From Paenibacillus periandrae (GTDB lineage: Bacteria; Bacillota; Bacilli; Paenibacillales; NBRC-103111): a stretch of 64,000 nucleotides of DNA. Under the pieces are notes generated by a model. The model had not been told where the DNA came from, made no database searches, and saw only the letters and a program-made list of their open reading frames with translations. Below are positions 31,686 through 38,936 of the stretch, piece after piece (the first letter of the stretch is position 1; each line of letters starts with the position of its first letter). The position numbers and the translations under genes were made by a program. The stretch spans positions 46,331 through 110,330 of the forward strand of contig NZ_JAJNMU010000029.1 in NCBI RefSeq assembly GCF_022458865.1, in the 5' to 3' direction.

Positions 31686-32567
31686 TTAACCTTTAAGCGA
31701 GCCAGATGTCATTTGCATAAATGACTTGTTAGCAAAGATATAGACAACCAGGATAGGAAGAATCGACAGACAAGCGCCAGCCATCATAAAGTGGGTTTGT
31801 GAGGCTGCGGCTACTCCGTATTTTAAATTCGCCAAACCTACGGTTAATGTTTGCAGGTTGGGTTTGCTCATCGTAAAGACCAAGGGCAATAAATATTCAT
31901 TCCAAGCGGCTCGGAAAGTAAATAGAGCACATACAGCAAGACCCGGTCTTAATAAAGGTAAAATCACCCTCCAATAGGTTCCACCCAGGGAACAACCGTC
32001 GATTGTGGCAGCTTCATCCAATTCTCGCGGTATACCATTCATAAAGCTGAGCAGAATAAAAAAGATATACGCATGCGCACTAATCAAAATAAGTACAACT
32101 GCCCAAAGCGATGTGTGTAAATTCAAGCTAATCATCAATTCAAATTGCGGTCTCAATACAACTGCACCCACGGAAACAAATAAGGTGCCTCCTTGTATGG
32201 CAATGTACAGCTTTTTACCCGGAAACCCCAAACGATCAATGACATACGCAGCCATCGAAGCGACAATGAGAGTGCCAACGGTTGTGCTAATACTGACAAA
32301 CAAGCTGTTCCAGGTGAAGGTGGAGAAATTCGCCTGCTTCCAGGCTTGCATATAATTTTCAAACATCCAATTCGAAGGGAATATAGTCGCCCCTGTAGTC
32401 AATTCCAGATTGGTTTTGAAGGAACCGAGGATCGCGATTAATACAGGAAATATCGTTAGGAATGCAATAGCCAGCAAAAAAATCCATAAAATGATTTGCC
32501 CAAGCATGCGGGATAATGTGGATGGGTTAACGGTTGTATTCGGCCTGACAGCTGCCTGCATGTTCAT
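31686..32567 (-). CDS. Sugar ABC transporter permease, MalG type
   Basis: A 293-residue permease with six membrane segments and the ATPase-contact EAA loop DEAATIDGCSLGGTYWRVILPLLRPGL at about residue 190. It is the second permease of a CUT1-type importer. The ATP-binding subunit is not encoded here; a shared MsmX-like ATPase elsewhere would serve, as is usual for such operons. ATG at 32567 follows CTGAGGAGG, part of a hairpin leader; 38-bp tandem repeats fill the gap to the preceding permease gene. Confidence 0.92.
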   Translation of the reverse strand: MNMQAAVRPNTTVNPSTLSRMLGQIILWIFLLAIAFLTIFPVLIAILGSFKTNLELTTGATIFPSNWMFENYMQAWKQANFSTFTWNSLFVSISTTVGTLIVASMAAYVIDRLGFPGKKLYIAIQGGTLFVSVGAVVLRPQFELMISLNLHTSLWAVVLILISAHAYIFFILLSFMNGIPRELDEAATIDGCSLGGTYWRVILPLLRPGLAVCALFTFRAAWNEYLLPLVFTMSKPNLQTLTVGLANLKYGVAAASQTHFMMAGACLSILPILVVYIFANKSFMQMTSGSLKG

Positions 32568-32569
32568 AT

Positions 32570-32610
32570 TGGACCTCCTCAGAGTTTTCGCAAGAAAACT
32601 AACTTCGTAA
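32570..32610 (-). promoter_or_regulatory. Hairpin plus Shine-Dalgarno leader element of permease gene
   Basis: On the minus strand GAAGTT, a hairpin AGTTTTC-TTGC-GAAAACT, then CTGAGGAGG and the start codon. This matches the yhaM leader at 10091-10126 in order and almost in sequence. Confidence 0.6.
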
Positions 32611-32706
32611 GCATTATCTTTGTTTTCGTGAGAAAACTGACTTCGTAAGCATATGCTTTGTTTTCGTTAGAAAACTGACTTCGTAAGCATTATCTTTGTT
32701 TTCGTA
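32584..32706. repeat. 38-bp tandem repeat between permease genes
   Basis: Three contiguous units (32584-32621, 32622-32659, 32660-32697) and a partial fourth (32698-32706). Each starts GTTTTCG, holds a hairpin GTTTTC-NNNN-GAAAAC and continues CTNACTTCGTAAGCAT. Units 1, 2 and 3 differ at a few positions only. They follow the upstream permease stop codon by about one base and precede the next gene's ribosome binding site. Confidence 0.9.
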
Positions 32707-33603
32707 TCAGAAATTTTTATTAACACGTTTGGACGTATAAAAGTAAGCGAGCGTAATCACGCCGACGATCAGAGCTGTCACGAAACCGACGGCACTGCCA
32801 TAGCCGATGTCCTGTATGGTCTGAGCCTCACCCACAACAGGGAAGAACAGCTTATACACATACAAATACATAACTTCCGTTTTCCCTATCGGTCCCCCGC
32901 CGGTTAAGACCATGATGCTTTCATAACCTTTAAGGGCATTAATTATCGCCAGCATAATAATAATTTGCAGAACAGGTCCAAGCATCGGGATGGTGATATA
33001 CCAGAACTGTTGAACTTTATTGGCACCGTCCAGTGCCGAACTCTCGTAAATATCATGGGGAATATTTTGCAGACCGGCCAGAAATAGCAGCATATAATTG
33101 CCGATAGCTCCCCACACAGCAACAAGAATGATCGTCAGCAGTGCATAGTCGGGACCGAGCCAATCGATATTTTTCGCAATGAACTGGTACTTCATAAGAA
33201 ATTGATTCAGAATACCATTATAGGAATTAAAGATCGCAAAAAATACGACTGCCATAACAGCAGAGCTAATAATCGTAGGCATAAAATAAATCGCTCGCAG
33301 GAAATGCCTGCCCCGTAATCCCCTGTTAAGTACAACTGCCAGAATCAGAGCCAGAGGAAGCGACAGCAGCACCTTCCCACCTGCAAAAATAAATGTGGTG
33401 ACAACTGAATCCCAAAACTGCTGATCTCCCATAATTTGTGAAAAGTTATCGAAACCGATAAATCTTTCCTTACCATAACCTTTATAATCGTAGAACATAT
33501 ATCTCATTGCCCAGCCAATCGGATACAATCCCAATACCACAGTCAGAATAAAGCTTGGCATCAAAAAACTATAGGCAAACCCGTACTTCCCTGCTTTATT
33601 CAT
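32707..33603 (-). CDS. Sugar ABC transporter permease, MalF type
   Basis: A 298-residue permease with six membrane segments and the EAA loop YESSALDGANKVQQFWYITIPMLGPVL near residue 195. It pairs with the MalG-type permease downstream. ATG at 33603 follows ATAGGAGTTG. The 81-bp gap to the binding-protein gene upstream holds a strong hairpin that probably lets the binding protein be made in excess. Confidence 0.92.
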   Translation of the reverse strand: MNKAGKYGFAYSFLMPSFILTVVLGLYPIGWAMRYMFYDYKGYGKERFIGFDNFSQIMGDQQFWDSVVTTFIFAGGKVLLSLPLALILAVVLNRGLRGRHFLRAIYFMPTIISSAVMAVVFFAIFNSYNGILNQFLMKYQFIAKNIDWLGPDYALLTIILVAVWGAIGNYMLLFLAGLQNIPHDIYESSALDGANKVQQFWYITIPMLGPVLQIIIMLAIINALKGYESIMVLTGGGPIGKTEVMYLYVYKLFFPVVGEAQTIQDIGYGSAVGFVTALIVGVITLAYFYTSKRVNKNF

Positions 33604-33638
33604 GAAAATATCAACTCCTATAGCATAAATTCGGATAG

Positions 33639-33668
33639 AGAAGGATGGGGTGAGAACCCCATCCTTCT
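33639..33668 (-). terminator. Intercistronic hairpin after binding-protein gene
   Basis: A 12-bp perfect stem AGAAGGATGGGG / CCCCATCCTTCT with a 6-base loop and no T run. It is more likely an mRNA-stabilising or partial terminator hairpin between the binding-protein and permease genes. Confidence 0.75.
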
Positions 33669-33684
33669 TGGTCCCTGCATGAAA

Positions 33685-35079
33685 TTATTTGGCGAATTGT
33701 CCCCCAAGCTTCGCTGGATCAAAGTCAGCCATAGGGCTTACTTTAAATTCGCCCGCTTGAACACCGGCAGCCAGTGCTTCATTATAGCGCTTGTTCAAAT
33801 CTGTAATCACTTCATTCAAATCGCCACCGCTGAGCATGTATTTGAAAAAGGCGTCGCTGTATTTGATTCCTTTGACATTGACGATTGGCTGGATTGGCCA
33901 TACGCCATCCACTTTGCTAGGCAGGAAGCCTTCAATTCCTCCAATATCAGGTTTTTTGGCTTTTGCAATAACGGATGGAACCATTGAGATGCCAAAGCCC
34001 TTTTCATGATACGTTTGTAATACTTCCTCTTGATACATGAAGTTGATGAATTTCCACGCTTGGTCCTTCTTGGTCGATTTGGAGCTGATCGATAGCCATT
34101 GCCCACCCAGAAAACCTGAAGCGCCTTTGATACTGCCATCTATGCTCGGTACTGGGGCTGCTGCCCATTTGATCTTCGCAGGGAACTGGCTTTTGTAAAC
34201 ACCTGGCTCCGAAGAGAAGGACATGTACATGCCGATCTTGCCTTCAGCAAACTGTGCACGAAGCGGGTCGATATCGAGGGATTCCATTCCTGGCAGCGTA
34301 CTGCCATCATCCTTCATTTGCTTGAAGGCTTCGATGATGGGCTTAAAGCCGCTGAAATCAAATTTGGCGGTTTTGAAATCGTAGCCAAAGCCTCCATATC
34401 CGCTAACCTCTGCGATAACACGAGCGGAACGGCCCAACGCACTCTCCGGGCTTTTGAAGTTTTGTGCAAATCCGTAAGAGCCTGTTGCTTTGCCAGCTTC
34501 TGTAAGCTTTTTGGCGGTATCGACCATTTCCTTCAGCGTTGTCGGCGGATTTTTGATCCCGGCCTTTTCAAACAAATCGACATTGTATATCAAGCGCATC
34601 GTCGTTCCATAGTTCGGCAAGCTGTACATTTTACCATCAAAGCTGTTCAAATCAACCATGGCCGGGAAATTTTTCTTCTGATCAGCAGTCAAATAGCTGT
34701 CGATTGGAGCCAGGTATTGCTTCTTGTAAAAGGTTTGAATCGTATTTTCTTTGACACGAATAATATCCGGTGTCTCCGCTGACGTAAACGACAAGTCGAT
34801 CGCCTGGTTGAAGTCTTCCGTTTTAACAACGAGTTCGACCTCAATGTTATCTTTATTCGTTGTATTGAACTTTTCAATCACTTCTTTAATATAGTCCGCA
34901 TCATGGCGGTCTCCGGTCCAGTAGGTCAGCTTGGTTTTGGCTGCCGGCTTGGTCGCGGTATCCTTGTTGTCTGCAGGTGCAGGTGTAGCTGCCGGAGTGG
35001 TGCTGCATGCCGTCAATCCTGTTACCAGAAATAAACAAAATGCAGACAAGGCCAGTTTTTGATTCAGCTTTGTATTCAT
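33685..35079 (-). CDS. Extracellular sugar-binding lipoprotein of ABC importer
   Basis: A 464-residue substrate-binding protein of the CUT1 type. The lipoprotein signal is MNTKLNQKLALSAFCLFLVTGLTAC with lipobox LTAC (lipidated cysteine 25), then a Thr/Ala/Pro-rich linker to about residue 45. The mature part shows the usual SBP_bac_1 features (FNTTNKDNIEVELVVKTEDFNQAIDLSF, FAEGKIGMYMSF, WKFINFMYQEEV). It should capture an oligosaccharide, probably mannose-containing given the GH130 gene. ATG at 35079 has AAGGGGAG. First gene after the kinase/regulator pair. Confidence 0.92.
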   Translation of the reverse strand: MNTKLNQKLALSAFCLFLVTGLTACSTTPAATPAPADNKDTATKPAAKTKLTYWTGDRHDADYIKEVIEKFNTTNKDNIEVELVVKTEDFNQAIDLSFTSAETPDIIRVKENTIQTFYKKQYLAPIDSYLTADQKKNFPAMVDLNSFDGKMYSLPNYGTTMRLIYNVDLFEKAGIKNPPTTLKEMVDTAKKLTEAGKATGSYGFAQNFKSPESALGRSARVIAEVSGYGGFGYDFKTAKFDFSGFKPIIEAFKQMKDDGSTLPGMESLDIDPLRAQFAEGKIGMYMSFSSEPGVYKSQFPAKIKWAAAPVPSIDGSIKGASGFLGGQWLSISSKSTKKDQAWKFINFMYQEEVLQTYHEKGFGISMVPSVIAKAKKPDIGGIEGFLPSKVDGVWPIQPIVNVKGIKYSDAFFKYMLSGGDLNEVITDLNKRYNEALAAGVQAGEFKVSPMADFDPAKLGGQFAK

Positions 35080-35192
35080 ATTGATCTCCCCTTATCTATT
35101 TCATTATTTTAGCTTACATGTTGATTATAAGTGTTTCATGCCTGTTACATAAGGTGGTTAACCCAACATTAAGGGCAGGTTTTCATACAAAA

Positions 35193-35223
35193 AGGGAAGA
35201 AATTCATGATTGAATTCTTCCCT
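35193..35223 (-). terminator. Terminator of kinase/regulator operon
   Basis: An about 13-bp stem (35193-35206 with 35211-35223) that includes the last codons of the regulator gene, then TTTTTG on the minus strand. It separates the sensory pair from the transporter operon. Confidence 0.75.
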
Positions 35224-36841
35224 GCGATGATATTTTAAATTCAGACGGTGTCATGCCCGTATGTTTTTTGAAAATATCACTAAAATAACGCCGATGCTCA
35301 TAACCAAGCTCTTGCGCGATTTCCTGAACCTGAAAATCATCAATCAGCATGTTTTTGGCCTTTTCCATCTTTTCCTGAATCACAAATTGCTGGAATGAAA
35401 CGCCGAGTACCTTTTTGAACAGGTTAGAAAAATAGCCCTGGCTGAGATTAATTTGCCTGGAGCAATGCTCCAACGACAAATCCATATGCAGATTGGCCCG
35501 GATGTAATCCTTGACCTGATGAATAATCTTGATCGATTCGTGGGAACGTTCTTTCTCGATCCATGCGCAGCCTTCCAGACAGAGCTCTTTCAATAAGGTT
35601 CGAAACTCCTGAAGCGACGGCTGACTTTTACTTTTAAACTCGTTCATTTTCGTTTCCATCTGATGAACAGTCTCATAAGGGAACTTTTCCAGCATCAGCC
35701 TGAAAATTTTGGAGGACAGCTCATAGCATACATTTTCCACGTATTGCGGCTCGGGTAGCGGAACAATATCAACCAGATCGTTGAATATTTCTTCAAGCAA
35801 ATGCTGGCTTTTGTCACTGTTACCTGAGCGTAGGGCGAATAGGAAGTCCTGCTCCTTCGAAATTGAATAGCTCGGTATGCCTCTCTGTCCAGTTGCCATA
35901 TTCGCACAGCTGAATACACCGTTGCCTTCGGTATAAAAATGATAAGATAATGCATTCAAAGCCTGTCGGTAGGAATGTGGCAATTCATGAATGCCGTGTA
36001 CACCGAGCCCTACTCCGATAGAAACCGTAAATCGCGTATAACGGGCAATGTTCAAGCAGCAGGCTTCGGCAATTTCAGATGCTATCTGATCATCCTTACA
36101 GTTCATGACAACCACATAACGGTTGATAGCTTCACGAAAAATAATACCAGTCGTCATCGAGGTTATCGTTTCTTCCATAATATTTTGCAAACTGAACCGG
36201 ATCAATTCAATTTCCTGAACAGGCAGCGCCTGATACTTGTCCATAAATTGATCGATTTCAACAATGAAAATGACGAAGTCCTTCGGCTCCAAATCGACCC
36301 CGAGAAACTCCCAGCGCTGTCTGGCACTAGCCTCACTAGTCTGGTGATGCAGCAGCAGCGTCAAATATTCTTGCCTCAGGATCGGCAGGCTTTCCTTGAT
36401 TTTCTGCTCCATTTCCTTGAGTCTGATCTGCTCTTTGTACTCCATTTCACAAGCCAGCTTGGCTTTCAATACAACACTGACAATTTCATCGATAGCAAAC
36501 GGCTTTTTCACAAAATCAAAGGCTCCTAGTCGAATGGCCTGTTGAGCATAAGAAAAATCGGAGTATGCACTCAAAATAATAATTTTGGTTCGTGGTGATG
36601 CTTCCAATATTGCCTGAGTCATTTCAAGTCCATCCATACGAGGCATGCGAATATCAGTTAAAATAATGTCGGGCTTCATTTCCTGTGCCAGACGCAGTCC
36701 TGCTTCTCCGTCCAATGCTGTACCGACGATCTCAATCTGGTGATCGAGCCAAGCTATTTTTTGTGAAATCATATCGACAACCATCTTCATATCGTCAATG
36801 ACACATAATTTAATAAGGTTATGCGATTCCATCCTATTCAT
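35204..36841 (-). CDS. Response regulator, YesN/AraC type
   Basis: A 545-residue regulator: CheY-like receiver at residues 8-125 (IDD, phosphorylated D in ILTDIRMPRMDGLEM, K in FDFVKKPF), a long helical and GGDEF-like degenerate middle part (about 150-430), and a C-terminal AraC HTH (SLEHCSRQINLSQGYFSNLFKKVLGVSFQQF and AQELGYEHRRYFSDIFKKHTGMTPSEF). It is the partner of the YesM-type kinase upstream; its start overlaps that gene's end by 8 bp. It should switch on the adjacent importer and GH130 gene when sugar is sensed. ATG at 36841 has AAAGGAG. Confidence 0.92.
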   Translation of the reverse strand: MNRMESHNLIKLCVIDDMKMVVDMISQKIAWLDHQIEIVGTALDGEAGLRLAQEMKPDIILTDIRMPRMDGLEMTQAILEASPRTKIIILSAYSDFSYAQQAIRLGAFDFVKKPFAIDEIVSVVLKAKLACEMEYKEQIRLKEMEQKIKESLPILRQEYLTLLLHHQTSEASARQRWEFLGVDLEPKDFVIFIVEIDQFMDKYQALPVQEIELIRFSLQNIMEETITSMTTGIIFREAINRYVVVMNCKDDQIASEIAEACCLNIARYTRFTVSIGVGLGVHGIHELPHSYRQALNALSYHFYTEGNGVFSCANMATGQRGIPSYSISKEQDFLFALRSGNSDKSQHLLEEIFNDLVDIVPLPEPQYVENVCYELSSKIFRLMLEKFPYETVHQMETKMNEFKSKSQPSLQEFRTLLKELCLEGCAWIEKERSHESIKIIHQVKDYIRANLHMDLSLEHCSRQINLSQGYFSNLFKKVLGVSFQQFVIQEKMEKAKNMLIDDFQVQEIAQELGYEHRRYFSDIFKKHTGMTPSEFKISSQGRIQS

Positions 36842-38642
36842 GGTCTCCTTTATTCATCGGAATCCACAAAGCTACTGTAGTTCCGTTCTTGTCATTATTC
36901 GTCAGCTTCATGCGACTCTCATTCCCATAGTACAGCTGCAGCCGATTCCTAATATTTCGTAATGCATAGCCTTTTTTGGTATTAACACCAGCTGCCATTC
37001 CCTGCTCGACCTTATCCATATCTACACCTGTGCCGTTGTCTTCAACCAGGAGATGCAGCATCTGATCGTCCTCTGAGATCTGTATGCGGATCCTGCCTCC
37101 GGAAGCTTTGTCCTTAAATCCATGTAAAATACTGTTCTCAACCAGTGGCTGGAGCACAATTTTGGGTACATAATAGGCTAGCAGCTGATCATCCTCAACA
37201 ATCAACTCGTACTCAAACAAACCTTCATAGCATTTCTGCTGAATCGCACAATATTGCTTGACATGCGATAATTCATCCTCCAGAGTCATCATATCCTTGC
37301 CGCCGCTCAAGCCCAACTGAAACATTTGAGATAAGGCCAGAATCAGCTCATTCACGTCGTTGTTTTCTCCCAAAACCGACTTGCAATAAATCGCATTTAA
37401 CGTATTGTACAAAAAATGAGGCTCCATCTGAGCTGTTAAAGCTTTCATCTCTGCTTTTCGTTTCTCCTGCTCGCTGAATTTGACGTTGCCAATCAATTGA
37501 TTGATCTCATCCAGCATCCGGTTGAATTGAAATCCGACCTGAGCCACTTCATCTGTATAGCGGCTTTCAAAACGAACCGAGAGCTGGTTGTCCTCGACCT
37601 TTCTCATCAATCCCTGCAGCTTAAACAAAGGTCTCAAGAGCAAGGCCGTCAAGTAATTAGACAACAGCCAGGATGTCAGCACGAAGCCCACAATGATATA
37701 TAAGGTCGTCCGCTTAATACCATTCACCTGCTGCAGCAGCAGATCCTTGGACTGTGTACCTATGAGAATCCAATCATCGGCAATTTCCAGCTTCGTATAG
37801 TTAACCAAATAATCGGCTTTATGGAATTCATGAAAAAAAGAACCCTGCAGCCCAGACCTCATTTGCTGTAAAAACAAGGCATCCTGATTGAATTGGTAAG
37901 TGTTCGGGACATCGTCTTGAATGACGTCCTCGCCTTTGGCATCAACTAATACATAATTGCGGTCCTTACTTGGCGATTTTTGGTTAATTAAGCGAACAAA
38001 CTCTCTTTCCTTAATATTCACGACAACGAATACATTCAGCGGGTCACTGGACACACGTTCATGCATCCCTTTGGTAACAAAAGAGAGCACACGCTGGTTT
38101 CCTGAAAAAAAGAGATCGGCATGTCCTTTATACCAAACGCCTTTAGGGCTATTTTTGATCTTATCATACAAGTCGGAATCGTAAAATGATTGTGCTGGGT
38201 TCCGATTCTCGGATGTTGAATAAAAATCACCGATTGGCGTGGCTATCAATACATTTTGAATCAGAGGCTCGTTATAGCTGATTTGGGAAAATACAAACTG
38301 CAAAGCGGATAAATGCTTATAATAATTGAGAAAATCGTTATTTTGAACATCTCGTAGCATTTGTTCGAAGGCATCGCTGAACATCAGCGATTGAATCGAT
38401 GTAGAAATATTTTTCAGTCGGGTATCCATGATTTGCGCGGTCTTGTTGACGGTTTCCTGGCTCGATTCAAACGCATTGTTCTGAATTTCCTTGGATGCGA
38501 TCAAATATGAAATCGTACCTGCCGCGCTAATAGCCAATGTGATCAAGATGACGAAGGAAATCAGGATTCTTTGTTTAAATGGTAGACTATGGAAAAAATC
38601 ATTGAACTGGGTTGTAATGCGGTCGAACCGTCTCCCCCTCAT
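36834..38642 (-). CDS. Sensor histidine kinase, YesM type
   Basis: A 602-residue membrane kinase: TM1 at about residues 20-45, an extracellular dCache-like sensing domain to about 290, TM2 near 300-320, a HAMP linker, then a His_kinase domain with H-box MEPHFLYNTLNAIYCKS (about 403) and ATPase motifs PLVENSILHGFKD and LVEDNGTGVD. This is the usual sensor for oligosaccharide ABC operons in Paenibacillus and Bacillus. ATG at 38642 follows GAGGAAG. It starts a two-gene operon with the regulator; a dif-like palindrome lies 85 bp upstream. Confidence 0.92.
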   Translation of the reverse strand: MRGRRFDRITTQFNDFFHSLPFKQRILISFVILITLAISAAGTISYLIASKEIQNNAFESSQETVNKTAQIMDTRLKNISTSIQSLMFSDAFEQMLRDVQNNDFLNYYKHLSALQFVFSQISYNEPLIQNVLIATPIGDFYSTSENRNPAQSFYDSDLYDKIKNSPKGVWYKGHADLFFSGNQRVLSFVTKGMHERVSSDPLNVFVVVNIKEREFVRLINQKSPSKDRNYVLVDAKGEDVIQDDVPNTYQFNQDALFLQQMRSGLQGSFFHEFHKADYLVNYTKLEIADDWILIGTQSKDLLLQQVNGIKRTTLYIIVGFVLTSWLLSNYLTALLLRPLFKLQGLMRKVEDNQLSVRFESRYTDEVAQVGFQFNRMLDEINQLIGNVKFSEQEKRKAEMKALTAQMEPHFLYNTLNAIYCKSVLGENNDVNELILALSQMFQLGLSGGKDMMTLEDELSHVKQYCAIQQKCYEGLFEYELIVEDDQLLAYYVPKIVLQPLVENSILHGFKDKASGGRIRIQISEDDQMLHLLVEDNGTGVDMDKVEQGMAAGVNTKKGYALRNIRNRLQLYYGNESRMKLTNNDKNGTTVALWIPMNKGDHE

Positions 38643-38719
38643 AAGCACCTTCCTCGAATTTTAAGTAGCTAAAGTATAAACGGTAAGGAGACATTATGTC
38701 TATAATGAGGACATTGGAT

Positions 38720-38756
38720 GAAAAAAAGATTACATAATAAATATTATGTAATCTTT
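38720..38756. repeat. dif-like palindrome, copy 3
   Basis: Identical to copy 2 from the G before the A7 run through the 28-bp core (38727-38754; arms AGATTACATAA and TTATGTAATCT, hexamer TAAATA). It lies upstream of the YesM kinase gene and near a small glycine-rich frame, not directly after a long gene. Confidence 0.8.
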
Positions 38757-38784
38757 ATATGAGACTTCTACTCAGGTTCCAGCT

Positions 38785-38916
38785 GTGCCTGTCTCGCTAG
38801 TTTTTAGGTTAAATACAACTAATAAATCTGTCATTCTCAACCTTGCACTTGGTATTGGAATAGGTGTTGCCATTGGGGTCGGAGTCGGGGGAATTATAGC
38901 AAGTAAAAAGAAATAG
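38785..38916 (+). CDS. Possible 43-residue glycine-zipper peptide
   Basis: A short frame that ends NLALGIGIGVAIGVGVGGIIASKKK: a 22-residue stretch of alternating glycines and aliphatic residues capped by lysines, typical of a glycine-zipper membrane helix. The proposed GTG start has no clear ribosome binding site, and the frame is closed 34 bp upstream by a stop in the dif-like palindrome. It may be a small membrane peptide, or the tail of a gene truncated at the palindrome. Confidence 0.35.
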   Translation: MPVSLVFRLNTTNKSVILNLALGIGIGVAIGVGVGGIIASKKK

Positions 38917-38936
38917 CCTTATTCATTTACTGCCAG

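Noticed and set aside
32584..32706. Tandem repeat considered as a CRISPR array
   Set aside because: Units are contiguous with no spacers, lie inside an operon, and no cas gene is present.
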